Shown here piece by piece: positions 8,596-16,939 of a stretch of 64,000 nucleotides of DNA; the first letter of the stretch is position 1, and every line of letters starts with the position of its first letter. The stretch lies in NCBI RefSeq assembly GCF_003854935.1, contig NZ_CP033969.1, forward strand, positions 1,860,001 to 1,924,000. The letters are read 5' to 3'. The DNA is from Cupriavidus pauculus (lineage in GTDB: Bacteria > Pseudomonadota > Gammaproteobacteria > Burkholderiales > Burkholderiaceae). The position numbers and the translations under genes are program-made. Below the pieces are notes generated by a model that saw only the letters and a list, made by a program, of their open reading frames with translations, did not search any database and was not told the DNA's origin.

Positions 8596-9312
8596 TCAGT
8601 GGCTTTCCACCGGCTTCTGCGCGGCCTCGCGCTCGCCGCGACGCTTCTGCGTCAGGTAGCCGGCACCCAGCACGCCGCCGATGATCACCACGTACAGGCC
8701 CCAGTAGACCACGGGCTGGCTTTCGAACCAGGCCTTGGTCAGCGGCTCGTGCAGCACCATCTTGACTGCGGTGAAGGCCAGCACGCCAGCGCCGATGAAG
8801 ATCACGGCCGGGAAGCGGGCCATCAGCTTGAGCACCAGGCTGGAACCCCAGACCACGATGGGGATGCTGATCAGCAGGCCCAGCACCACGAGCAGGAAGC
8901 TGCCGTGCGCGGCGCCGGCCACGGCCAGCACGTTGTCCACGCCCATCACGGCGTCGGCGATGATGATCGTCTTCATGGCACCGACCAGCGTATTGGCACC
9001 GGAGCCGTGCTCGTCGCCGTCTTCCTCGGCGGCCAGCAGCTTGTAGGCGATCCAGACCAGCGCCAGGCCGCCCACGAGCAGCAGGCCGGGGATCTTCAGC
9101 AGCCAGACCACGCCGATGGTCATCGCCGAACGCACCACCACGGCACCGACGGTGCCCCAGACGATGGCTTTCTTCTGCAGGTGGGGCGGCAGGTTACGCG
9201 CCGCCAGCGCGATCACGATGGCGTTGTCGCCCGCCAGGACCAGGTCGATGACGACGATCGACAGCAACGCTGTCAGGAACTGCATCGTGAACAGATCGGT
9301 AAACCACTCCAT
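8596..9312 (-). CDS. TerC family membrane protein, probable manganese exporter
   Basis: 238 residues from the ATG at 9312, chosen because TTAGGAG stands 7 bases upstream; the longer frame lacks such a site. Seven or so hydrophobic segments are visible. Two acidic motifs are typical of TerC: DLVLAGDNAIVIALA near residue 23 and DAVMGVDNVLAVAG near residue 120. Known members (Alx, MntP-linked TerC) export Mn2+ or metallate secreted enzymes. A yybP-ykoY type leader stands upstream, which agrees with manganese control. Not part of a tellurite cluster here. Confidence 0.88.
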   Translation of the reverse strand: MEWFTDLFTMQFLTALLSIVVIDLVLAGDNAIVIALAARNLPPHLQKKAIVWGTVGAVVVRSAMTIGVVWLLKIPGLLLVGGLALVWIAYKLLAAEEDGDEHGSGANTLVGAMKTIIIADAVMGVDNVLAVAGAAHGSFLLVVLGLLISIPIVVWGSSLVLKLMARFPAVIFIGAGVLAFTAVKMVLHEPLTKAWFESQPVVYWGLYVVIIGGVLGAGYLTQKRRGEREAAQKPVESH

Positions 9313-9344
9313 GTACGCTCCTAAGGTGCCAAAAATGCTGGCCA

Positions 9345-9566
9345 ATGGCCGGCAAGGTTTCTTGTTGCACCTGGGATCTGCGGAAGCGCGCCGAAGCGGG
9401 ATGGGGCCGCCTTTGCAAACCGTAGAAACCAGGTGTGCAAAGGTCTTGCTCGACTGGCTGGCGCGGAATGCGCGCCAGGGTCAGCACAACCGGAGACGTG
9501 CGGACGTCTCGGAATGACGATTGTGCTAAGGGCATTCGATGCCCCCAAGCTACTCCCCTTTAACTT
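9345..9566 (-). promoter_or_regulatory. yybP-ykoY manganese riboswitch before terC
   Basis: Read on the minus strand, the leader opens with AAAGGGGAGTAGC (about 9563-9550). It goes on through a GTCATTCCGAGAC block and closes with AACCTTGCCGGCC (about 9360-9345). These are the conserved pieces of the yybP-ykoY family, which senses Mn2+. It ends about 35 bases before the terC start. The assignment rests on these motifs and on the downstream TerC gene; a covariance search would settle it. Confidence 0.8.
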
Positions 9567-9894
9567 CCCTTTCTGGAAGGGATGCGTGATGACCGGATGC
9601 TTCCGGCCAGCACGTTGGACGCGATTATAAGGGAACTCCGATGAAAAATGTTGCGCTGCCGGGGTGGGGTTTGTATGTATTCAGGATCAGACATGAGCGC
9701 CGTGCGGCAGTTTGTAAAGTGATGCAACGTGTCACGCAGGTATAAGCATATGCACCTATGCTATGAAGATTGGCCCGGAAGATGTGCGCCAGACCGGACA
9801 GGCGCGCATCCCGGCCCAGCCGCACCGACCTGACGCGTCCGTGCGGGTTTGCAGAGAGGGATTCACCGTAGTGCCCAGACAACAAGGAAACGTC

Positions 9895-10998
9895 ATGCCG
9901 GCCTCCACTACGCTCCAGACGCCCGACACCCAGACCTCCCGCCCCACCTCCCGCAACAACGCCCCCCACCGCCAGAACGGCCACGCCACGCCCGAGATCG
10001 CGCCCGAGCCGCGCATCGTCGTTGGCAACGGCCATGCCCGTGCCGGCCTGCAGCCCGAATTCGTGCAGCAGTACCGCGAGGACAGCGGCGCGCTGCGCAC
10101 CGAGATTGCCGAGGACCTGAGCGGCAGCCCCGCCCGCATCAGCCCCAAGTTCTTCTACGACGTGCTGGGCTCCCGGCTGTTCGAAGCCATCACGGACCTG
10201 CCCGAGTACTATCCCACGCGCACCGAGGCGTCGATCTTCGCCACGGCCGCCCCGGCCATCGCGGCCCGCGCCGGCAGCGGCTGCGTGCTGATCGATCTGG
10301 GCGCCGGCAACTGCCAGAAGGCCGCGCGGCTGTTCCCGAGCCTGCAGCCGGCCCAGTACGTGGCCGTCGACATTTCCGTCGATTTCCTGCGCGGCACGCT
10401 GAACGGGCTGCAGCAGCAGCACCCGCATATCCCGATGCTGGGCCTGGGCGCCGACCTGTGCGCGCCGCTGGACCTGCCGCCGAGCGTCCGGCGCGGCCGG
10501 CGCCTGTTCTTCTATCCCGGTTCCAGCATCGGCAATTTCACGCCGATCGAGGCGCTGGCGCTGCTGCAGCGGCTGCGCGCCGCCACCAGCGCCGGCGACG
10601 GCGTGCTGATCGGCGTGGACCTGTTCAAGCCGGCCGACACGCTGGTGGCCGCCTATGACGATGCGCTGGGCGTGACCGCCGCGTTCAACCGCAACGTGCT
10701 GCGCAACGTGAACCGCATCGTCGGCAGCGACTTTGCGATCGACGACTGGCGGCACGCGGCCACGTTCGACACGCAGGCGTCGCGCATCCAGATGCACCTG
10801 GAGGCCCTGCGCGACGTGACCGTGCGCTGGCCCGGCGGCGAGCGGCGCTTTGCAGCCGGCGAGCGCATCCACACCGAGGATTCGCACAAGTACCGGCCCG
10901 AGGATTTTGCGATCCTGCTGGAGGCCGCCGGCTTTACCGACCCCGTGAGCTGGACCGATCCGCGCGGCTGGTTCGCCGTGTTCCACGCACGCGGCTGA
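9895..10998 (+). CDS. egtD: L-histidine N-alpha-methyltransferase (EgtD)
   Basis: Makes hercynine from histidine and three SAM, first step of ergothioneine synthesis. The start at 9895 is supported by AAGGAA 6 bases upstream; 44 further upstream codons look non-coding. After a variable, Ala/Thr-rich head of ~50 residues the EgtD signature appears: SPKFFYDVLGSRLFEAIT, LPEYYPTRTE, the SAM loop LIDLGAGNCQKA, and FFYPGSSIGNF. The C-terminal part keeps the usual substrate-pocket block EDSHKY. It is followed by the egtB-like gene in the same direction, as in the two-gene ergothioneine operons of proteobacteria. Confidence 0.93.
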   Translation: MPASTTLQTPDTQTSRPTSRNNAPHRQNGHATPEIAPEPRIVVGNGHARAGLQPEFVQQYREDSGALRTEIAEDLSGSPARISPKFFYDVLGSRLFEAITDLPEYYPTRTEASIFATAAPAIAARAGSGCVLIDLGAGNCQKAARLFPSLQPAQYVAVDISVDFLRGTLNGLQQQHPHIPMLGLGADLCAPLDLPPSVRRGRRLFFYPGSSIGNFTPIEALALLQRLRAATSAGDGVLIGVDLFKPADTLVAAYDDALGVTAAFNRNVLRNVNRIVGSDFAIDDWRHAATFDTQASRIQMHLEALRDVTVRWPGGERRFAAGERIHTEDSHKYRPEDFAILLEAAGFTDPVSWTDPRGWFAVFHARG

Positions 10999-11139
10999 CG
11001 GTGGCGCGGCCGGCGGGGTAGCCGCGCCGCCGGCAGGGTGAAACGGCGCGCGCCGGAACGGTCCGGCGCGCGGTGTCATAATGCGCGCAGCCGGCCTGGC
11101 GCCGGCGATTTCGTTCACCCCTCTGACACGGACGTCCCG

Positions 11140-12396
11140 ATGAGCGGCTTCTCCATGCTTCCCGATCTCCATTTCAACGGCGGCACTGCGGCGTGGCCCG
11201 ACGCGCGCCGGCTGCCGCGCGAGGGATTGGCGCAGGCGCTGGTGGAATCGCGCAACCGCACGCTGGCGTGGCTGGGTGCCTTCGGCCAGACCCGCAAGGG
11301 CTGGGCCGTGCCGCGCCAGTACGATGGCAACCCGCCGTTGTGGACGCTCGGCAATATCGCCTGGCACGCCGAATGGTGGTGTCTGCGCGGCGTGCGGCAC
11401 CTGGAGCAGGGCGGCATCCGCCTGCCGGTGGCCAGCGAGCCATCGCTGCTGGATGGCGCCGACGAATGGTTCGACCCCGAGCGCATTGGCCCGGACGAGC
11501 GCTGGGAAATCGCGCTGCCCGACGTGGCCGTGGTCAAGCAGTACGCCACGCGCGTGCTGGACGGCCTGCTGCGCCGCATCGCGCTGCTGCCCGACGACAA
11601 CGACGACACGCTGTACGCGTTCCGCCGCGCGCTGCATTACGAGGACGTGCAGGGCGAAACCGTCGCCACGCTGCTGCAGGCGCTGGAAATGGCGCCCGTG
11701 GAACCGGCGGCAATCGTGCCGGGGGTGTCGGTGTCGTCGGCCGGCACGCTGCATTTCCCGGGCGGCAACTTCACGCAGGGCTGGCCCGATGCCGACGGCT
11801 TTGCCTGGCCCGACGAGCGTCCCGCGCAGAAGGTCTACGTGCCGGCGTTCGAGATCGACGCGGCGCTGGTGACCAACGCCCAGTTCCTGGAATTCGTGGA
11901 AGACCGCGGCTACGAGCATCCGTCGTACTGGTCGGCCGCCGGCCGCCAGTGGCTGATGACACAGGAGCGCTCGGCGCCGCGCTACTGGCTGCGCCACGCG
12001 GTCAGCCGTAGCTGGGTCAACACGCGCTTTGGTACCGAACGCACGCTCAATCCCGATGAACCGGTGCGCCACGTGACGCTGTTCGAGGCGCAGGCGTGGT
12101 GCGTCTGGGCCGGCCGCCGCCTGCCGCAGGAGGTGGAGTGGGAACTGGCCGCCACGCAGAACCGCGGCCTGCAATGGGGCGCGCTGCGCGAATGGACCGC
12201 CACCCCGTACGAGCCCTACCTGGGCTTTGCCGCCGAACCCACCGACGGCGAGATCATCGGCCGCTTCGGCACCCACCAGGCCGTGCGCGGCGTCTCGTTC
12301 GCCAGCCCCGCCCGCCTGCGCCACGTCCGCGCCCGTACGGCACTGCTGCCCGAGGACGACGTGTCGTTCGTTGGATTCAGGACTTGCGCGGTGTGA
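11140..12396 (+). CDS. egtB: EgtB/SenA-like sulfoxide or selenoxide synthase with unusual metal site
   Basis: 418 residues: an N-terminal DinB-like domain (about 20-160) and a C-terminal SUMF1/FGE-type domain (about 200-415; REWTATPYEPY, AVRGVSF, FVGFRTC). The family joins hercynine to cysteine (EgtB) or to a selenosugar (SenA). The neighbouring egtD supports a role on hercynine; no senB or senC is seen here. Oddly, the three His that normally hold the iron are not where expected. The LGH motif reads LGNIAWHAEW, and the H-x-x-x-H helix reads LHYEDVQGE. Nearby His could take over. The start is the ATG at 11140, with only a weak ribosome binding site. Confidence 0.8.
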   Translation: MSGFSMLPDLHFNGGTAAWPDARRLPREGLAQALVESRNRTLAWLGAFGQTRKGWAVPRQYDGNPPLWTLGNIAWHAEWWCLRGVRHLEQGGIRLPVASEPSLLDGADEWFDPERIGPDERWEIALPDVAVVKQYATRVLDGLLRRIALLPDDNDDTLYAFRRALHYEDVQGETVATLLQALEMAPVEPAAIVPGVSVSSAGTLHFPGGNFTQGWPDADGFAWPDERPAQKVYVPAFEIDAALVTNAQFLEFVEDRGYEHPSYWSAAGRQWLMTQERSAPRYWLRHAVSRSWVNTRFGTERTLNPDEPVRHVTLFEAQAWCVWAGRRLPQEVEWELAATQNRGLQWGALREWTATPYEPYLGFAAEPTDGEIIGRFGTHQAVRGVSFASPARLRHVRARTALLPEDDVSFVGFRTCAV

Positions 12397-12413
12397 GGAT
12401 GCAAGCGCAGCCA

Positions 12414-12442
12414 CAAAAAAAGGCACCCGAAGGTGCCTTTTT
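12414..12442. terminator. bidirectional terminator between egtB and rhlE
   Basis: GGCACC-CGAA-GGTGCC stem flanked by an A-run on one side and a T-run on the other, between two convergent genes. It can serve both. Confidence 0.85.
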
Positions 12443-12460
12443 CATTTCCAGCCTGATCGA

Positions 12461-14359
12461 TCAGCGCTCGTAGCGCGAGCGGCTGTTGCCGTTGCGCTGG
12501 CCGCCAAAGCCGCCGCGGTCGCCGAACTTGCGGTCGCCAAAGCTGCGCTCGCCGCCGAAGCTGCCGCGATTGCCGTCGCGCTGGCCGCCTTCGCGGTTGC
12601 CGAAGCCACCACGGTTGCCGTCGCGCTGGCCAAAGCTGCGTTCGCCACCAAAGCTGCGCTCGCCGCCAAAGCTGCGTTGCTGCTGGCCTTGACCCTGACC
12701 TTGGCCCTGGCCGCGATAGCCGCCGGTGCCACGGTCGCCGAAGCCGCGTTGCTCGCCGCGATCGCCGAAGCCACGGTTCTCGCCGCCAAAGCCGCGTTGC
12801 TCGCCACGATCGCCGAAGCCGCGGTTTTCGCCGCCGAACTTGCGCTCGCCGCCGCCGAAGCTGCGGTCGCCAAAGCTGCGCTCGCCGCCTTCACGGTTGC
12901 CACGATAGCCGCCACCGCTGTTGCCGCCACGGTAGCCACCGCCGCCGTTGCCACGGAAGCCGTCACGGCCGCCGCCCGGCTTGCCGCCGAAGTTCGAACG
13001 CGGCTTGGGCGTGCGGCGCGGTTCCAGACCTTCGATCACCGACGCGTCGATGCGATGGTTGGTGAAGCGCTCGATGCGGCGCCACTGGAACATGTCGCCG
13101 TGGTTCACCAGGTTGATGGCGATGCCCGAGCGGCCGGCACGGCCGGTACGACCGATGCGGTGCACGTAGTCCTCGGCCTGCTTGGGCAGGTCGAAGTTCA
13201 CCACGTGGGTGATGTCGGGCACGTCGATGCCGCGCGCGGCCACGTCGGTGGCCACGAGCACGCGCAGGTTGCCGCGGCGCAGGGCCGTCAGCGTGCGGTT
13301 GCGCGCGCCCTGGGTCATGTCGCCGTGCAGGGCGCCGGCGGCAAAGCCGGTGTCGGACAGGCGCTCGGCCAGCGAGTCGGCATCGCGCTTGGTGGCCGTG
13401 AAGACGATGGCCTGCTTGAGCGACGAGTCGCGCAGCAGGTGGTCGAGCAGGCGTTCCTTGTGCGACATGTCGTCGGTGAAGTGCAGGCGCTGTTCGATGT
13501 TGCTGTGGTCGGCGCGCGCGGCGGCGATCTCGATGCGCTGCGGGTCCTTCAGCTGGCGCGACGCAAGCTGGGCGATGCGGGCGTCCAGCGTGGCCGAGAA
13601 CATCAGCGTCTGGCGCGACGCCGGCGTGGCGGCCACGATGGCGTCGATGTCATCGGCAAAGCCCATGTCCAGCATGCGGTCGGCTTCGTCGAACACCAGC
13701 ATGTCCAGTGCGGACAGGTCGATGCGGCCGGCTTCGATATGGTCGAGCAGGCGGCCCGGCGTGGCCACGAGGATGTCCGGCATGCGCGACAGCATGGCGA
13801 GCTGCTTCGGGTAGGGCATGCCGCCCAGGATGCTGGCGCAGACAATACGGCGCAGGTGGCGGCCGTACTTGGCGGCGGCCTCGGTCACCTGCAGGGCCAG
13901 TTCGCGCGTCGGCGTCAGCACCAGCAGCGACGGCTGGGCCGCGGCCGGGCGGGGGCGCTTGCCCTTCATGCGCTTGGCGGGCTCGCTGGGACGATTCGGC
14001 GCCGGCTTTTCGCTGATGCGCTGGATCGCCGGCAGCATGAACGCGGCGGTCTTGCCCGAACCGGTCTGGCTGGACACCAGCAGGTCGCGGCCGGCCAGGA
14101 AGGCGGGAATCGCCTGGGCCTGTACCGGGGTGGGGTTGTTGTAGTTGGCTTCGGCCAGGGCGCGCAGGATGGCGGCGTCAAGGCCGAGATTTGCGAAACC
14201 GCTTTCCGGAGCCGGCGACGCCGGCGCGGCCGGTGCTGCATCGGCGTTGAGCAGGGCGTCGAGCTTGTCGAGCGGGCTCACGGCAGCGGCGGGCGTGGCA
14301 GTGGCGTCGGCGGCGGAAGCAAAAGGCTGCTCCGCACGGAAATCTTCGTGCTGGGTCAT
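12461..14359 (-). CDS. rhlE: DEAD-box RNA helicase with long RGG/GFG-repeat tail
   Basis: ATP-dependent RNA helicase of the RhlE group, 632 aa from the ATG at 14359. The core has a Q motif (TPVQAQAIPAFLAG), Walker A SQTGSGKTAAF, DEAD as VFDEADRML, SAT as MFSATLD, and the motif VI block HRIGRTGRAG. From about residue 460 a tail follows rich in Gly, Arg, Asn and Phe, with tandem units such as GFGDRGEQRGFGGENR. Such tails bind RNA and favour condensates. A long leader lies before it. The very GC-rich repeats give long false frames on the other strand. Confidence 0.93.
   Translation of the reverse strand: MTQHEDFRAEQPFASAADATATPAAAVSPLDKLDALLNADAAPAAPASPAPESGFANLGLDAAILRALAEANYNNPTPVQAQAIPAFLAGRDLLVSSQTGSGKTAAFMLPAIQRISEKPAPNRPSEPAKRMKGKRPRPAAAQPSLLVLTPTRELALQVTEAAAKYGRHLRRIVCASILGGMPYPKQLAMLSRMPDILVATPGRLLDHIEAGRIDLSALDMLVFDEADRMLDMGFADDIDAIVAATPASRQTLMFSATLDARIAQLASRQLKDPQRIEIAAARADHSNIEQRLHFTDDMSHKERLLDHLLRDSSLKQAIVFTATKRDADSLAERLSDTGFAAGALHGDMTQGARNRTLTALRRGNLRVLVATDVAARGIDVPDITHVVNFDLPKQAEDYVHRIGRTGRAGRSGIAINLVNHGDMFQWRRIERFTNHRIDASVIEGLEPRRTPKPRSNFGGKPGGGRDGFRGNGGGGYRGGNSGGGYRGNREGGERSFGDRSFGGGERKFGGENRGFGDRGEQRGFGGENRGFGDRGEQRGFGDRGTGGYRGQGQGQGQGQQQRSFGGERSFGGERSFGQRDGNRGGFGNREGGQRDGNRGSFGGERSFGDRKFGDRGGFGGQRNGNSRSRYER
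12738..12836. repeat. tandem repeat inside rhlE coding for GFGDRGEQ/GFGGENR units
   Basis: Two near-identical DNA units of about 50 bases follow each other and code for GFGGENR-GFGDRGEQR blocks. Such in-frame repeats are prone to length change between strains. Confidence 0.6.
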
Positions 14360-14845
14360 GTCGTACGTAATAAAAATGCATGGCACCCCCGGGCAGTGTG
14401 CGCAAAGGGGTGGGCGCAAGTGCAAAGTCTTAAAAAGGCTTCGGCGCCAATCGGTAGGCCGTTCGACAGACTCAGCTGGCAATACGGCGGCAGGCAGGGG
14501 GCGGCTGGAAAATGCTAACCGGCCGAAAATCCCTGGCAGGCAAACAGCTCAACAATGACAGGCTGTTATCAGGATCGGAGACGAGGCGACGTCAGGTGAG
14601 CGGTGCGTTCTGGCCAGGCACCTGTCGGAACATCGTGTGATGACAGAGGCAGGGAGCAGATCTTGGGAGGTAGCGGATACGCCACGGCAGGGTGCCGGGG
14701 GCGCGGTGCGGAACTCACAGTGCGAAACTCACGGCGCGGAGTATAGCAGAACCCCGAGTTTTTTGTTGCGGTGCGCAAGCGCGCGGCCGTTGAAAACGTA
14801 ATCAAACGTAAATGGCGGCCCGCCGCCCGGGCCGGCCGAAGCCGC

Positions 14846-14873
14846 TTGCATGTGGGGGACCGCTGCCTATACT
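14846..14873 (+). promoter_or_regulatory. sigma-70 promoter TTGCAT-16-TATACT
   Basis: The -35 TTGCAT lies at 14846-14851 and the -10 TATACT at 14868-14873, with 16 bases between. No annotated gene follows; a strong terminator stands 260 bases downstream. Confidence 0.6.
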
Positions 14874-14879
14874 CCAGAG

Positions 14880-15165
14880 CGCGGGCTTGCCTGCCCGCAC
14901 GGGGCGGACGTTCCACAGTCCCGCTGATCCTGCCTTTGGCAAGGTTCGCTTGCCACTCGGCGCCGGCATTGCGGTCATGCATGCCATGGCCAGGTTTCCT
15001 TCGACTGTCCGGGTGGTCCGGATGGGCGTCCGCGTCATGGGCGGAACCATGGGGCAACCTGCGTGGCACCGGAATGACCGGAAGCCGCCGGCGACGCAGA
15101 CCCAGGAGGTCCGGGCCCGTCCGCAGCCAAAGCCCGCCAATTGCTTGGCGGGCTTCTTCTTTTTA
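14880..15165 (+). ncRNA. candidate structured small RNA (~285 nt)
   Basis: The stretch lies between the promoter at 14846-14873 and a strong intrinsic terminator at 15130-15165. It contains stable stem-loops (GCGGGC-TTGCCT-GCCCGC just after the start; GGCAAG-GTTCG-CTTGCC near 14940-14955). The only + frame with a start (from 14979) runs through the terminator hairpin, so it is unlikely to be the product. I do not recognise 6S RNA, tmRNA or RNase P RNA in it. The rest of the gene-free space from 14360 to 14845 shows nothing I can name. Confidence 0.45.
15130..15165 (+). terminator. intrinsic terminator of the small-RNA unit
   Basis: Perfect 9-bp stem AAGCCCGCC / GGCGGGCTT with an 8-base loop, then CTTCTTTTT. 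Confidence 0.85.
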
Positions 15166-15209
15166 GCGACCTGGCGTCGCGCGCAGCCGATGGGGCCCGG
15201 ATTGCGGCC

Positions 15210-15425
15210 CTACTTGCGCGTGCGCCCGGTCTCCCGTTCCTGCCCTGCAACCTGCGATATGCCGGGAAAACCTTCCGGATACTGGATCAACCGCGCCAGC
15301 GGCTGGCGCCGGTGTGCCTGCCAGCGATAGCTGCCGGCCAGCCGCGCGCCGCCGATGATGGCGGTCATGGCCTCGCGGTCGAGGTCCATGTTCTCCGACA
15401 AATCCTTGATGACGATGACTGCCAT
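15210..15425 (-). CDS. double-glycine leader peptide 1 (divergent, 71 aa)
   Basis: The leader reads MAVIVIKDLSENMDLDREAM followed by TAIIGG, i.e. the same D-L-S / L-D / GG pattern as the four genes upstream and at 34298. The part after GG (about 45 residues) is basic and Arg/Gln-rich, without Cys, and unlike the other members. It is the last of four peptide genes in one direction (16534 to 15210). Candidate substrate of the C39 peptidase transporter at 28932; role unknown. Confidence 0.65.
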   Translation of the reverse strand: MAVIVIKDLSENMDLDREAMTAIIGGARLAGSYRWQAHRRQPLARLIQYPEGFPGISQVAGQERETGRTRK

Positions 15426-15573
15426 GGCGTTCTCCAGCGAGCGGGCCTTGCCACGGCCGGCCGCAACGGCGCCGGTCGGGCGGCGCCGGGGCAGGCGCGG
15501 GCCCGATTCAGTATAGGCGAGGGGTGCTGCCGCATGCGCCGGGCACGTGGCAGGCCCCTGCCTGGCGCGGCGT

Positions 15574-15840
15574 TCAGGCCACGGCCAGGTTGCCGCCCCA
15601 TTGCGTCGGCTTGACGTTGAGCGCAAGGTTGCCCAGGTCGACGCCGACGATCTTGTTGTTGTTGAAGGCGGCAACGTTCACCTGCTGCAACTGCTGCACG
15701 CTCTGGTTGATGTTGATGTTCACCAGCGGGCCGGCTGCGGCAATCTTGCCGAACCAGTCGGCGCCGCCACGGATGGCGCACAGCGACTGCTGGTCGAGGT
15801 CCTTGCTGACGGCAAGGTCGCGGACGATGATCGATGACAT
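15574..15840 (-). CDS. double-glycine leader peptide 2 (88 aa)
   Basis: Start at the ATG at 15840 (CAGGAG upstream). Leader MSSIIVRDLAVSKDLDQQSL then CAIRGG; cleavage after GG would free a ~62-residue product. That product begins ADWFGK, then has a Q/N-rich stretch (SVQQLQQVNVAAFNNN) and ends GGNLAVA. No Cys in the mature part. Hydrophobicity is moderate and no membrane helix is clear. It shares the leader but not the YFGNGSAFQ core of its two upstream neighbours. Probably exported by the C39 ABC transporter of this locus. Confidence 0.75.
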   Translation of the reverse strand: MSSIIVRDLAVSKDLDQQSLCAIRGGADWFGKIAAAGPLVNININQSVQQLQQVNVAAFNNNKIVGVDLGNLALNVKPTQWGGNLAVA

Positions 15841-15922
15841 GGTGGACTCCTGATGCAAGTGCGGTGGGTGCGGGCCGCCGGGCGGGCGCCTGCGGGCGGC
15901 GCCCGTCCGGCCGGCGGCTGAC

Positions 15923-16189
15923 TCAGGCGTTGTTCTGCGCGTACTGGTTCGTGCGCACGGTGTTCGACAGGTGGTCCTGGAACGCCGAGCCGTTGCCGAA
16001 GTAGTTGCCTACCTCCTGCATCTGCTGGTTCTGCTGGTCGATCTTCACGTGCGAGTCGAACGACAGCTTCACGGGGGCGTAGACGCTGGTCCACGGGGCG
16101 ATCAGGCCCAGGCCGCCGCGCACGGACTTCATGCGGGTGGCTTCGAGGGTGGCGGTGCTGGACAGGTCGAGGATGGTCAGGGTGCTCAT
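15923..16189 (-). CDS. double-glycine leader peptide 3, YFGNGSAF family (88 aa)
   Basis: Leader MSTLTILDLSSTATLEATRM then KSVRGG at residues 21-26. The mature part carries the family core: NQQMQEVGNYFGNGSAF followed by Q-D-H and a TNQYAQNNA end. That core is almost identical to the genes at 16259 and 21984. AGGAGA-type ribosome binding site before the ATG. The 60-odd residue product has no Cys and is rich in Asn and Gln. Likely co-transcribed from the sigma-54 promoter at 16613. Function not known; bacteriocin, signal or matrix protein are all open. Confidence 0.8.
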   Translation of the reverse strand: MSTLTILDLSSTATLEATRMKSVRGGLGLIAPWTSVYAPVKLSFDSHVKIDQQNQQMQEVGNYFGNGSAFQDHLSNTVRTNQYAQNNA

Positions 16190-16258
16190 GGCAGTCTCCT
16201 AGCGGGTGGTGTGGTGCGTGGGTCTGGGTAAAAGCTGTGCGGTGGCGTGGCCAGGGGC

Positions 16259-16534
16259 TCAGGCCGGGTGGTACACGTTGTTCTGCGCGTACTGGTTCGT
16301 CGTCACCGTGTTGTGCATGTTTTCCTGGAAGGCGGAGCCGTTGCCGAAGTAGTTGCCCACCTGCTGCATCTGCTGGTTCGACTGGTTGACCGTGAACACC
16401 TTGTCGATCGACAGCTTGAACGGGCTGTAGACCGTGGTGACGGGCAGGATGGCGATGCCGCCGCGCACGGCACGGCAGGCGCGGGCGTCGAGGGTTTCGG
16501 TGGAGGACAGGTCCTTGATGGTCAGCGTGGTCAT
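16259..16534 (-). CDS. double-glycine leader peptide 4, YFGNGSAF family (91 aa)
   Basis: First gene behind a sigma-54 promoter. Leader MTTLTIKDLSSTETLDARAC then RAVRGG (26 residues). The mature part holds SNQQMQQVGNYFGNGSAF and TVTTNQYAQNN near the end. GGAGA stands 5 bases before the ATG. The first half of the mature part (ILPVTTVYSPFKLSI) follows the same pattern as its paralogues but varies, while the Q/N-rich second half is strongly kept. Candidate cargo of the transporter at 28932. Confidence 0.8.
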   Translation of the reverse strand: MTTLTIKDLSSTETLDARACRAVRGGIAILPVTTVYSPFKLSIDKVFTVNQSNQQMQQVGNYFGNGSAFQENMHNTVTTNQYAQNNVYHPA

Positions 16535-16612
16535 GATGGTCTCCTTGAGAGGAAGGGGTGCTTCGGGTCAGGTGATGAGCATCGGGTTGGTGTCGCGCTC
16601 GGACCAGATATC

Positions 16613-16627
16613 GCAGCAAGCGTGCCA
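16613..16627 (-). promoter_or_regulatory. sigma-54 promoter for the four-peptide unit
   Basis: TGGCACGCTTGCTGC on the minus strand: GG and GC of the -24/-12 elements are 10 bases apart. The gap to the start codon and ~45 bases downstream match the promoter at 21892 almost base for base. The activator encoded at 32030 is the obvious regulator. The rest of 16535-16939 holds no gene. Confidence 0.8.
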
Positions 16628-16939
16628 GCGCGGGCCCGGCGCGGCGTGAAAAGCCGGCGAGCCTTGTGCCGCAACGGTTTGCGGGCTGCGGGGCGGGTCG
16701 TGCGATGGGGTGCGGGCTACGCGCGGGCCGGGCCGGTGGTGGGGCCGCGCCAACAGAATGGTGTCGGGTGTCGGCGCGGGGGCAACGCCGGGGCGTGCGC
16801 GGCCGGGCAGGGCGGCATTGCGGATGGCCGGAGTGCGCACTAGTATCCATCGAAGGCAACGTGCCGTGATGCAACGGTTGCGCCCATGAGGGCGCGGCCA
16901 GTTGGCCACCCTCGGCCACCACTCGTCGGGATGCACCGG

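Noticed and set aside
8596-9312. Tellurite resistance operon
   Set aside because: TerC stands alone without terZABDEF; the manganese riboswitch-like leader points to metal export.
11140-12396. Selenoneine cluster (senABC)
   Set aside because: No SenB-type glycosyltransferase or SelD-like SenC next to it; the neighbour is egtD. I keep SenA only as an alternative for the single protein.
9625-12426. Very long minus-strand frame (933 codons) over egtD and egtB
   Set aside because: It mirrors two clear plus-strand genes in GC-rich DNA, shows no known motif, and is full of Arg/Gly/Ala/Gln.
12730-12850. Regular repeats that could suggest a CRISPR array
   Set aside because: Repeats are in frame and code for the RGG tail; there are no unique spacers of even length.
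12227-14518. Plus-strand frame of 763 codons opposite rhlE, Ala/Lys-rich
   Set aside because: Antisense shadow of the Gly-rich helicase tail; the poly-Ala pattern is the reverse reading of GFG/RGG codons.
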